DNA of 62,078 nucleotides. It comes from QNZT01 sp964573205. Lineage in GTDB: Bacteria; Campylobacterota; Campylobacteria; Campylobacterales; QNZT01. This document shows, one piece after another, positions 18,273 to 26,061 of this stretch; positions within the stretch are counted from its first letter, which is position 1, and each line of letters opens with the position of its first letter. The translations under genes were made by a program, and so were the position numbers. Under the pieces are notes generated by a model. The model was not told the DNA's origin and made no database searches. It was given only the letters and a program-made list of their open reading frames with translations. Where the stretch lies: assembly GCA_964573205.1 (NCBI GenBank), contig CAZNIT010000033.1:1-62078 (forward strand). The letters are read 5' to 3'.

Positions 18273-18314
18273 CTTTGCAAATTACTTTGTGATGCAAAGT
18301 ATATAGGAATTATA
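18273..18314 (-). promoter_or_regulatory. Promoter and symmetric operator candidate of the exporter operon
   Basis: On the minus strand TATAAT (18314-18309) is followed, around the expected transcription start, by the dyad ACTTTG-N5-CAAAGT (18284-18300); a second, overlapping pair CTTTGCA / TGCAAAG (18273-18279 and 18293-18299) repeats the half-site. This spacing is what a dimeric winged-helix repressor would need, and the operon encodes one. Confidence 0.55.
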
Positions 18315-18340
18315 CCTTTTTGTCAACGGCTTCCGGCAAT

Positions 18341-18868
18341 TTAATGACAATTTAGTTTAAGTTTATACTTGGGTTTCTCAAAATAGGAGGGAAATCTAAT
18401 AGTTACGAAAAAGTTCTTTTTCTCGCCCGGTCTTAAACTCTGTGATACTTCCACCTCTTCTGTCAATGTATTTTTCCTACCGCCGGATCCCATAAAATCA
18501 AGCCCTTTTGTCGGTGTAAAATATGACGAAGGAGTTCTAGCACCTAATGCACCGTTTGAGATTCTTATCTCCAGGTTACAATATCCGATATCGTACTTTC
18601 CGACATTTTGGATGACACCTCGAACTATCACACTTTCATGAGCGAAGTCTCTTTGGGTATTGAAACTGATGATTTTGGCTTTTTTGATATATTTATCAAG
18701 AACCACAAGCGATATAACTATGGCAAAAATACTAAGTATAAATGAAGCAAACACCATTGATAGCATACTTTTAGTACTCTTTTCTCTAAGTGCTAAAAGT
18801 GATAGTACTACAAATAAAAACAAAAATATCGCTATTATTACCCAGTGAATTACGGTTAAATGCATCAT
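18341..18868 (-). CDS. DUF2393 family membrane protein (second copy)
   Basis: The ATG at 18868 (175 residues) is chosen because GGAG precedes it by eight bases and it forms a TGATG junction with the stop of the upstream gene; the frame is open from a GTG at 18877. Two N-terminal membrane segments are followed by a soluble domain with the DUF2393 pattern VIVRGVIQNVGKYDIGYCNLEI. The family is almost confined to Campylobacterota and has no known function. It is a diverged tandem copy of the gene just upstream. Confidence 0.75.
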   Translation of the reverse strand: MMHLTVIHWVIIAIFLFLFVVLSLLALREKSTKSMLSMVFASFILSIFAIVISLVVLDKYIKKAKIISFNTQRDFAHESVIVRGVIQNVGKYDIGYCNLEIRISNGALGARTPSSYFTPTKGLDFMGSGGRKNTLTEEVEVSQSLRPGEKKNFFVTIRFPSYFEKPKYKLKLNCH

Positions 18869-19398
18869 CAGTAACACTCCACGCTCTGTTTTACCAGATA
18901 TTTTACTTTCGGCGAAAATCGGTTAAGAACTATTTTATAAGCCGATTTTTCACCTTTTGGGATTTTATCCACAACAATCGTTTTCTTGCGTAACGGCTTT
19001 AGACTATATAGAAGTTGAAGATATTCGTTATCGTCTTTTTTCAAAACACTCAAAAAGACTCTACATCTATTAAAGTCTATTTTACCTCTATTTTCAACTT
19101 CTCCCAAAACGACCAAATTTTTGGAAAACGGTAACTGCGTTATATTTTCATCGACGATGACCGCTTTTCGTACAGTTTGATCAAGTCCGTACTTTATACC
19201 GAAAGGACCGGCTATCATAAACAACGACACAAGCATCATAAAAAAAATCGAGGTTTTGGGTTTTTTACCTATAAGAACCACCGACAACAGCAAAAAACAT
19301 ATCAAAAGAGCGAACAACCAACCATACGCTATATAGTCGTAATTCGTCAGATTGTGAGCATAATCAAGTATCCTCTGCTTTAGGATCGTTAGATGCAT
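18868..19398 (-). CDS. DUF2393 family membrane protein (first copy)
   Basis: The 176-residue protein has two membrane segments (about 22-45 and 50-72) and then a domain with LVVLGEVENRGKIDFNRCRVFLSV, the same pattern as the following gene. The start overlaps the end of hisIE by 35 bases and has no good ribosome site, so translation may be coupled to hisIE. The constant hisIE-DUF2393 arrangement suggests a shared transcript, not a role in histidine synthesis. Confidence 0.72.
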   Translation of the reverse strand: MHLTILKQRILDYAHNLTNYDYIAYGWLFALLICFLLLSVVLIGKKPKTSIFFMMLVSLFMIAGPFGIKYGLDQTVRKAVIVDENITQLPFSKNLVVLGEVENRGKIDFNRCRVFLSVLKKDDNEYLQLLYSLKPLRKKTIVVDKIPKGEKSAYKIVLNRFSPKVKYLVKQSVECY

Positions 19399-20080
19399 GG
19401 CTTGGTCTCATCTTTTTCTCCTCGATTCCGCTTAAACCGAATCTTCTTTGAAGCTCCTGCTTGATACGGTCGGGATCGATATTTTTCTCTCCTAAAGCTA
19501 CAAGCACATGAAATGCCAAGTCCGCCGCTTCATAGACGATCTCTTCGCTGTTATCATCTTTTATGGCAAAACAAAACTCTCCCGCCTCTTCCACAACTTT
19601 TTTTAAGATAGAATTTTCACCTTTATTAAACAAAGATGCGACATATGAACTTTTGGGATCAGCACTCTTTCTCTGCTGAATAACATGATATACTCTGTCG
19701 ATAACTCCGTAGTTCAAAACTTTTCGCTCATCGACATCGCTTACGATTTCAAGGGTATCGAGTTTAGTAAAAAAACATGATCTTCTGCCGGTATGACAAG
19801 CCGCACCTCCGACTTGCTCTATCTTCAAAAGAAGGGTATCGTTATCGCAATCGATATATATCTCTTTTACGATCTGAAAATTTCCGCTTGTTTCGCCTTT
19901 TTGCCAAATTCTGCGTTTGCTTCTTGAAAAATAGTGAGCTTTTTTCGTTTTGAGAGTTAAAGAGAGCGCCTCTTCATTCATATACGCCAGCATCAAAACT
20001 TCACCGCTTTGATAATCCTGCGCAATAACCGGAAGAAGCTCACACTTCTTCCAATCAACTTTTTCTAAAATATCTTGCAT
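19364..20080 (-). CDS. hisIE: Bifunctional phosphoribosyl-AMP cyclohydrolase / phosphoribosyl-ATP pyrophosphatase
   Basis: The 238-residue protein is a HisI-HisE fusion catalysing steps two and three of histidine synthesis. The HisI part (about 1-115) has AYMNEEAL, YFSRSKRRIWQKGETSG, the metal-binding IDCDNDTLL and GGAACHTGRRSCFF. The HisE part (about 120-225) has SYVASLFNKG, KKVVEEAGEF and EAADLAFHVLVAL. Both sets of catalytic residues appear intact. No other his gene is nearby, consistent with scattered biosynthetic genes in this phylum. It follows the SPFH gene by three bases. Confidence 0.93.
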   Translation of the reverse strand: MQDILEKVDWKKCELLPVIAQDYQSGEVLMLAYMNEEALSLTLKTKKAHYFSRSKRRIWQKGETSGNFQIVKEIYIDCDNDTLLLKIEQVGGAACHTGRRSCFFTKLDTLEIVSDVDERKVLNYGVIDRVYHVIQQRKSADPKSSYVASLFNKGENSILKKVVEEAGEFCFAIKDDNSEEIVYEAADLAFHVLVALGEKNIDPDRIKQELQRRFGLSGIEEKKMRPSHASNDPKAEDT

Positions 20081-20083
20081 AGT

Positions 20084-21160
20084 TTATTGACTGACTGATG
20101 TAGTCTTCTCTTTGTCTTTCGCATCTATCCAAATATTTGGAACCGATCCGCCGGGAGTAAGGAAAATTTTGGAATCTTTGTTCACTTTTAGCGCTTCGTT
20201 GAACATACCTTGAACTTCTATCTGCTTGAGTCTTAAAACATCCGATGTCAAACTCTTTCCTATTTCGATATTCTCATACGCCTTCGCGTCCGCTTCGATC
20301 TTGATCGCATCAGCGGCACCTTGAGCTCGAATTTTTCTTGCGTCGGCATCACCTTGCGCAAGCGCAGCTTTTTTCTCGGCTTCTTGTTTCGCACGATCGA
20401 CTTCCAATCTCACTCGATCGGCTTCCTGTTTAGCTATTTGTACTCTCTCTATCTGCTCGACGATTTTAGGAGGTAAGATAATTTCACGAAGATTCACGGT
20501 TGCAAGCTCTACAGGGTTTCCTTTTTTAGACTCGATCTGTTCTTCAATACCTATTCGAATTTGATCGGCGATTTCGTTTCTTTTTACGGGAAGCTCCTCC
20601 GCTTTATATTGACCGATAACGCTTCTTACTACATCTCTGACTATAGGATTTATAATTTTCTCCTCCCAAGCGTAACCGTAAGTAGCTATTGTTTGAGGCG
20701 CGGTTTGAGGTTTTAACCTATACTGTACGGTAATATCTATTGAGATAAGCAAACCCCTTTTGTCAAGCGCCGAAATCGCCGAAGCGTTTTGAACGCCGGT
20801 TTCTCTTCCCATAGCTATATTGTCACTCGGTTTTGTCGTGTAATTTATGCTTCTTACTTTGGTATCCACAATTCTGACCGTTTGAATAAACGGTAAAAAA
20901 ACGTGAAATCCGGGACCCAAAGGCTCCGGCTCATACTTACCGGCTGTTGCTTTGATACCCACTTCACCTGATTGAATAATAATAAACGGTTTAGCTATCA
21001 CAAACAGCACTACAAGTGCCATAAGCAAATACATCAATCCCGTCTTTTTACTAAAATTTTTCAAAAAATCCGGCGGCGTCGGTTTATTTCCGCCACCCGT
21101 TCCTCCACCTTTGTTTCCGCCGTTTTTTTTATTAAAATAGTCGTTCAAATCTGCTGGCAT
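20084..21160 (-). CDS. SPFH/prohibitin-family (HflK/HflC-like) membrane protein
   Basis: The 358-residue protein has a Gly/Asn/Lys-rich N-terminus, one membrane segment (about 42-62), an SPFH domain (about 65-245) and a long Ala/Glu/Lys-rich helix (about 245-305) typical of prohibitin oligomers. It resembles HflK at the N-terminus but stands alone without an HflC partner here. Related proteins form ring cages that regulate FtsH protease. The C-terminal segment IFLTPGGSVPNIW is conserved in the epsilonproteobacterial version as I recall it. RBS AGGAG is well placed. Confidence 0.82.
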   Translation of the reverse strand: MPADLNDYFNKKNGGNKGGGTGGGNKPTPPDFLKNFSKKTGLMYLLMALVVLFVIAKPFIIIQSGEVGIKATAGKYEPEPLGPGFHVFLPFIQTVRIVDTKVRSINYTTKPSDNIAMGRETGVQNASAISALDKRGLLISIDITVQYRLKPQTAPQTIATYGYAWEEKIINPIVRDVVRSVIGQYKAEELPVKRNEIADQIRIGIEEQIESKKGNPVELATVNLREIILPPKIVEQIERVQIAKQEADRVRLEVDRAKQEAEKKAALAQGDADARKIRAQGAADAIKIEADAKAYENIEIGKSLTSDVLRLKQIEVQGMFNEALKVNKDSKIFLTPGGSVPNIWIDAKDKEKTTSVSQ

Positions 21161-21169
21161 AATTTCTCC

Positions 21170-22087
21170 TTAGCCTATATATGTCAGATAATGCTTATAT
21201 CTATCATCTCTTCCGAAGACGACATCAAAGTAAGCGCTTTGAAGTTTTTCTGTCATCTCTCCTCTTTTGCCATTGCCTATGATTCTGTTATCAAGTGAGT
21301 TTATGGGTGTGACTTCCGCCGCGGTTCCTGTAAAAAACGCTTCATCACATATAAAAATTTCATCTCTTGTAATATTTCTTCTTTGTATCTGTATGCCCAT
21401 ATCTTTTGCAAGCTCTAAAACTGTTGCCTGAGTAATCGACTCTAAAGAGTTATCGTTTGGAGGTGAAATTAGAATACCGTCTCTGACAATAAACAGGCAC
21501 TCTCCTGTTCCTTCAGCCGCAAAGCCGCTATCATCAAGCATCAACGCTTCTTCAAAACCTGCTTCAATCGCTTCATATTTTGCCATCTGGCTGTTTAAAT
21601 AATTCGCCACTGCTTTTGCTTTTCCAAAGTTTGATCTTATAGAATTTCTTACTATCGAAGATGTCATTACTCTTATACCGTTTTCAAGACCATCATCTCC
21701 AAGATACGCTCCCCATTCCCATGCAGCTATCATCGTATGTACCGGTGCCTTTACATGATGTACACCCATTACGCCATATCCTAAAAATATAAGCGGTCTA
21801 AGATAAACATTTGACTTAAAATCATTAACTTTCAATATCTCAATATGTGCCTTTTCAACTTCATCTATATCAATGTTTGGTTTTATAGCTGTTATTTTCG
21901 CCGAATTATAAAGTCTCTTACAATGCTCATTCAATCTAAATATAGCAAGACCGTCATCAGTCTGATACGCTCTTGTTCCTTCAAATACTCCATTGCCGTA
22001 ATGCAGCGTATGTGTTAATACATGAACTTTGGCTTCATCCCAATCAACGAGTTTGCCATCCATCCAAATGTACTTTGCTTTTTCCAT
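21170..22087 (-). CDS. ilvE: Branched-chain amino acid aminotransferase
   Basis: The 305-residue protein is a class IV PLP aminotransferase. It has the YGNGVFEGTRAY start region, KRLYNSAKI, LRPLIFLGYGVMG, the PLP-lysine area AKAVANYLNSQMAK, EALMLDDSGFAAEGTGECLF and the phosphate loop FFTGTAAEVTPI. It transfers amino groups for leucine, isoleucine and valine synthesis. It is the first gene upstream of the SPFH and hisIE genes with gaps of 9 and 3 bases. CpG dinucleotides are clearly rarer than in the neighbouring genes, suggesting a different history. Confidence 0.93.
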   Translation of the reverse strand: MEKAKYIWMDGKLVDWDEAKVHVLTHTLHYGNGVFEGTRAYQTDDGLAIFRLNEHCKRLYNSAKITAIKPNIDIDEVEKAHIEILKVNDFKSNVYLRPLIFLGYGVMGVHHVKAPVHTMIAAWEWGAYLGDDGLENGIRVMTSSIVRNSIRSNFGKAKAVANYLNSQMAKYEAIEAGFEEALMLDDSGFAAEGTGECLFIVRDGILISPPNDNSLESITQATVLELAKDMGIQIQRRNITRDEIFICDEAFFTGTAAEVTPINSLDNRIIGNGKRGEMTEKLQSAYFDVVFGRDDRYKHYLTYIG

Positions 22088-22144
22088 GCTTTTTCCCTGT
22101 CTTATTTATAGTTGTTGATTATATCAAAAATAGTTAACAAACTG

Positions 22145-24469
22145 CTATTGAGTTAAAAGTTCAAGATTTTGAGCACAAAGCCTCTGCCATGAACTGTCTT
22201 TCACGATTTCACCGCATTTCAAAAAAAACTTTTTCGCATTTTCCGGTTTTTTTAAGGAGACGCTAATCTCACCGGCGAGATATAGAACTTCCGCTTTTTG
22301 TTTATCGCTCAATTTTTCTGTAAGAAGTTTCAAAACTTCTCTCAAAGCTTCTTCGTATCTACCTATTTTTTGCAAAGTATGAACATATATAATTTCTATT
22401 TTGGGCGTATAGCTTTTTATCTTGTGTCTTTTTTGAAGCTCGATTATTTTCTTGGCAAAATTCAAAACCAACATATTTTTTTTCGTCTTTTGCGCATATC
22501 GCAAAACTTTCATATACAAATCGATATTTCTTATATCATTTGGAAATCTCTTCTCTATCTCCTGTACGCTCTTTAACATCAAGTCATCGTACTCTTTCAG
22601 ATTGTAGTATGCGTCGGCCATATCGTAGAGCACGTCGTCATAACGATTTATTCCGATTAATTTAGAAAGTTTCAAAACATCATTCGCGCTAAGTATAACT
22701 TTTTTGTTTTCACCTGTTTTTGCATAAAGTTTCGAACTCAAATAGAGCCATTTTATTTTCTCTTTTAAATCGTTCGTTTTCATATACTCTTGCGCAATCT
22801 TTAAAGCCTTTTCATATTTACCTATTTTTACCAAACAATCGAATTTCTCCTCGTCGTAATCTGCAGATACGGTAATATTATATTCTTTAGAAACTTTTAT
22901 CGCTTTTTCGCACTTTCTCTCTCTCAAAGATTGCAACACTATCTGTCGTGCGGCCTCTTTCATATATTTTTGCGACCGATTATCGATATCGCTTTTTATC
23001 GCTAAAATTTCATCGTACTTTTTCAGTTTGATCAATACCTTCATCTTCTCTTCAAGCGCTTTTTCTCTAATTGTTTTGTCATCGTACTTTTTCAATATTT
23101 CATCTATAAACGCCAATTTTTTCGTCAAATTCGTATCCGTTTTGGTTATCAAAATAGAATCAAGCTCTTTTTTCGCAAATTCGGCATATTTGCCTTGCGG
23201 ATACGTTTTGATATAACGGCTGTAATCTCTCATCGCATTATCGATCTCACCCGCGAGTCGTTCCCAGTGAGCTTGCGTTTTTAGCAGTTGTTCATCCTCC
23301 ACCTTATTCGTATCCTCTCTTAACGTTTTCAAGATTCTCAACGCAATATCGTATTTATCGTAATCGGCGAACTTTTCAGCTAACGCGTACGAACTTTGTT
23401 TGTTCTCCTTTATGAATGAGCGATTGCTTTTTAACACTTTGTCGAAAATCAGTTGTGCTTTTTTCGGCTCCTTTTTATCCAGATACGCCTTTGCAAGCCT
23501 GAGAGAAGCTATAGATGCCGTATTTACGTCATCGGTTTCATAGAGTACTTCTTTGTATATTTTAACGGCTCTAGGAGCGCTCTTTTTCGTCTTGTAGAGT
23601 CTATCGGCATAAGAAAGTCTGGCAAGATACGTAAATCTGTTTTTCGGGAAACCGTCAATTAAAATTTTGAGATATTTCTCTCCGTTTTTGACCCTACCTA
23701 AACCGAAGCTACCCGTCGCCGCATACATATAGGCTTCGGGAATATGACGGTTGGAGGGGTTGTCGTTAATCCACTCAAGCGCGGCATTTTTGAGATCGAA
23801 ATAATATTCACGATTATCGGGTGCGATTTTTGCAAGAGATCTTAATTTGTAAAGTCCTATCTCGCTTGTGAAATCATTATCGCGACTCTCTTCTAAAGCA
23901 TCACATAGTTTTATAATCCGGTCATACTTTTTTTGTTTGAACAATCTTTTTATTTGAGAAAGCGTTATCGCGTCTTTTTTGTTTTTTATCGGTTCACCGT
24001 TTAGATCCAACGCACCGATATAAGGCATAGGCGTTTTTTTGAATTTCAACGGAAAATTAAATACTTTTTTAGCCCTTTCGTCGAGAATTTTCGGTTTCCG
24101 CTTACTTCCAACAATCATCCAGTGCCTATAAAACGCAGGTTTTTCAATCGTTTGTCTGTTTTTGATCTTATCGTTTACGGGTAGTAATTTGGCATACTCT
24201 TTCGAATGAAAGAGTATTTCCGTATCTTTTATTTCGATCTTAAAATATGTTTCGTCTCTTCTATCATGATCTGTTTTGATTTGGCGGGAAAACTTGCATT
24301 TGATCAATTTCTTGAACATATTTTCATACGCTACACTACATTCGATCGGACGGTCGTCAACTACATGATATACATCTACGCTTTGATTGGACTCTTCGTA
24401 TCGATTTAAGATCAACTCGGCGGCAAATGCATTTGATAAGAATAAAGTTAAGACTATTACATATTTCAT
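22145..24469 (-). CDS. pflA: Flagellar motor accessory protein PflA (TPR-like repeats)
   Basis: The ATG at 24469 gives 774 residues with a signal peptide (about 1-17), a beta-rich N-terminal domain (about 18-160) and about fifteen helical TPR-like repeats to the end. Campylobacter jejuni PflA has this length and architecture and lies directly downstream of nuoN, exactly as here. In Campylobacter and Helicobacter, PflA is part of the periplasmic scaffold that holds stator units in a wide ring, so loss gives paralysed flagella. Identification rests on synteny plus architecture. No ribosome site is seen; a TATAAT box ends six bases before the ATG. Confidence 0.82.
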   Translation of the reverse strand: MKYVIVLTLFLSNAFAAELILNRYEESNQSVDVYHVVDDRPIECSVAYENMFKKLIKCKFSRQIKTDHDRRDETYFKIEIKDTEILFHSKEYAKLLPVNDKIKNRQTIEKPAFYRHWMIVGSKRKPKILDERAKKVFNFPLKFKKTPMPYIGALDLNGEPIKNKKDAITLSQIKRLFKQKKYDRIIKLCDALEESRDNDFTSEIGLYKLRSLAKIAPDNREYYFDLKNAALEWINDNPSNRHIPEAYMYAATGSFGLGRVKNGEKYLKILIDGFPKNRFTYLARLSYADRLYKTKKSAPRAVKIYKEVLYETDDVNTASIASLRLAKAYLDKKEPKKAQLIFDKVLKSNRSFIKENKQSSYALAEKFADYDKYDIALRILKTLREDTNKVEDEQLLKTQAHWERLAGEIDNAMRDYSRYIKTYPQGKYAEFAKKELDSILITKTDTNLTKKLAFIDEILKKYDDKTIREKALEEKMKVLIKLKKYDEILAIKSDIDNRSQKYMKEAARQIVLQSLRERKCEKAIKVSKEYNITVSADYDEEKFDCLVKIGKYEKALKIAQEYMKTNDLKEKIKWLYLSSKLYAKTGENKKVILSANDVLKLSKLIGINRYDDVLYDMADAYYNLKEYDDLMLKSVQEIEKRFPNDIRNIDLYMKVLRYAQKTKKNMLVLNFAKKIIELQKRHKIKSYTPKIEIIYVHTLQKIGRYEEALREVLKLLTEKLSDKQKAEVLYLAGEISVSLKKPENAKKFFLKCGEIVKDSSWQRLCAQNLELLTQ

Positions 24470-24475
24470 CAAAAT

Positions 24476-24481
24476 ATTATA
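24476..24481 (-). promoter_or_regulatory. -10 box abutting the pflA start (leaderless candidate)
   Basis: A perfect minus-strand TATAAT is separated from the pflA ATG by only six bases, so a transcript from it would begin at or next to the start codon. No Shine-Dalgarno is present. Confidence 0.45.
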
Positions 24482-24526
24482 ACATTTTGTAAATTATTTA
24501 CGAAGGGTATTTTTTAGGTCATAGAC

Positions 24527-24556
24527 TCGGATTTTCGGCATATGCCGAAAATCCGA
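24527..24556. repeat. 30-base perfect palindrome between nuoN and pflA
   Basis: The sequence from 24527 to 24556 equals its own reverse complement: left arm TCGGATTTTCGGCAT, then its exact complement. As RNA it would fold into a long GC-containing hairpin just after the nuoN stop. A U-tract does not follow in the nuo direction, so it may act as a partial terminator, RNA-stability element or protein site. Confidence 0.7.
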
Positions 24557-24570
24557 AATAAAGCGGCTCG

Positions 24571-26061
24571 TTAGTATCCACTCGCTTTTACGAAACTAGT
24601 TATCAAATCAAGCAACGGACTTACAAATAGCGTCGTTGCCAGTGTCATAAACGCCGCAAATCCTATAATCGTTTTAAGAGCGGTCGAAGCGTTTTTCATA
24701 TAAATGGTACCGTCATTCTCAACAGGCTCTTTAAGAAACATATATACTATCAGCTTAAGATAATAATATACCGATATCGCACTATTCAAAGCCATGATCA
24801 ATGCAAGCCAAATATAACCGGAATTGACAGCCGAACTCATGAGGTACAACTTACCCCAAAACAGTGAAAACGGAGGAACTCCGGCTAAAGACAACATAAA
24901 TATACCCATTATCACGGCAACTACAGGCATAACTTTGATCATCCCGCTGAATTTATCGTACGGATGGTCGTATCTGCTGTGCCATTTACCCTTTTGTTTA
25001 TGTCTTGATATCCAAAGAAGCGTAAAAGCTCCCAGATTCGTAAACGTAAACAAAATCCAATAAAGAAACAGCGCGCTGTTTGACTGAGTCGTTCCTATAA
25101 GCACGGCCGACATGGCAAAACCCGCATGGCTTATTGAACTATATGCCAACATTCTTTTGACACTCTCTTGTACCAACGCCATAATGTTCGTAGCCGTCAT
25201 AGTCACAACGGCGGTAATCCACAAAATATTTTGCACCCATCCTATCTCGGCATGAACGAATATCTCAAAAAAGCGAATCGCCACAACAAACCCAGCAATC
25301 TTGGGAACGATAGACATATATCCCGCAAGTGCGGCACTAGCTCCTTCGTAAACATCCGGCACCCAAGTTTGAAAAGGCACCATTGAGAGCTTAAAGCCCA
25401 ACGAAGCTAGCATAAATACCACCGCCAAAAGCACACCGGCAAGAGGTTCGAATTTTTTAGCGATCAAGACTTGCTCGATTTTATGAATTTCAACGCTTCC
25501 GGTCAACGCATAAATGATCAAAATACCGAAAACGAAAAATCCCGCCGCCATCGCACCCATCGTGAAATATTTAATCGCGGCTTCGAAGCTTTTTTGCCTA
25601 TTGTGCATAGCAATTAGCGTATAAAGTGCCAGACTGGAAGTCTCAAGACCGACGAATATCAAGATAAGATTATCGCTTGTGACCATAAAGACGAAGCCCG
25701 CTATCATAAATAAAAAGAGAGCGAAAAACTCCGGATAAGAGAACTCATGAAATCTTTTAGATGTCAAGGCAAGCGGTATGAATAAAGCCGAGGCTATGAG
25801 AATGATTCCCTCCCCAAGCTTGGCGATACCGTCTATCAATATCGCATCGAAAAAGCCTCTCTCTCCTCCATGATATCCAAACGCAGCACCAAGCGCAAGA
25901 AGGATGAACAATTCACTCAACATTACATAAAAACTCTTCGACAGATTATCTTTCACCAAATCTATCACCAGTATCGCTAGTCCCCCTAAAATGATAATAA
26001 TCATCGGGATGAGAGATGCCAAATTTAACGCGGCATAGTCAATTGAAATTGGATCTAACAT
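24571..26061 (-). CDS. nuoN: NADH-quinone oxidoreductase subunit N
   Basis: The 496-residue polytopic protein (about 14 segments) is one of the three antiporter-like proton-pumping subunits of complex I. The proton_antipo_M core is evident, including ETSSLALYTLIAM with the key glutamate, GFKLSMVPFQTWVPDVYEGA and KRMLAYSSISHAGF. It is the last gene of the nuo operon, and its start overlaps the nuoM stop. Confidence 0.96.
   Translation of the reverse strand: MLDPISIDYAALNLASLIPMIIIILGGLAILVIDLVKDNLSKSFYVMLSELFILLALGAAFGYHGGERGFFDAILIDGIAKLGEGIILIASALFIPLALTSKRFHEFSYPEFFALFLFMIAGFVFMVTSDNLILIFVGLETSSLALYTLIAMHNRQKSFEAAIKYFTMGAMAAGFFVFGILIIYALTGSVEIHKIEQVLIAKKFEPLAGVLLAVVFMLASLGFKLSMVPFQTWVPDVYEGASAALAGYMSIVPKIAGFVVAIRFFEIFVHAEIGWVQNILWITAVVTMTATNIMALVQESVKRMLAYSSISHAGFAMSAVLIGTTQSNSALFLYWILFTFTNLGAFTLLWISRHKQKGKWHSRYDHPYDKFSGMIKVMPVVAVIMGIFMLSLAGVPPFSLFWGKLYLMSSAVNSGYIWLALIMALNSAISVYYYLKLIVYMFLKEPVENDGTIYMKNASTALKTIIGFAAFMTLATTLFVSPLLDLITSFVKASGY

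Noticed and set aside
20084..21160. SPFH gene as half of an HflKC pair
   Set aside because: No second SPFH gene is adjacent, so naming it hflK or hflC would overstate.
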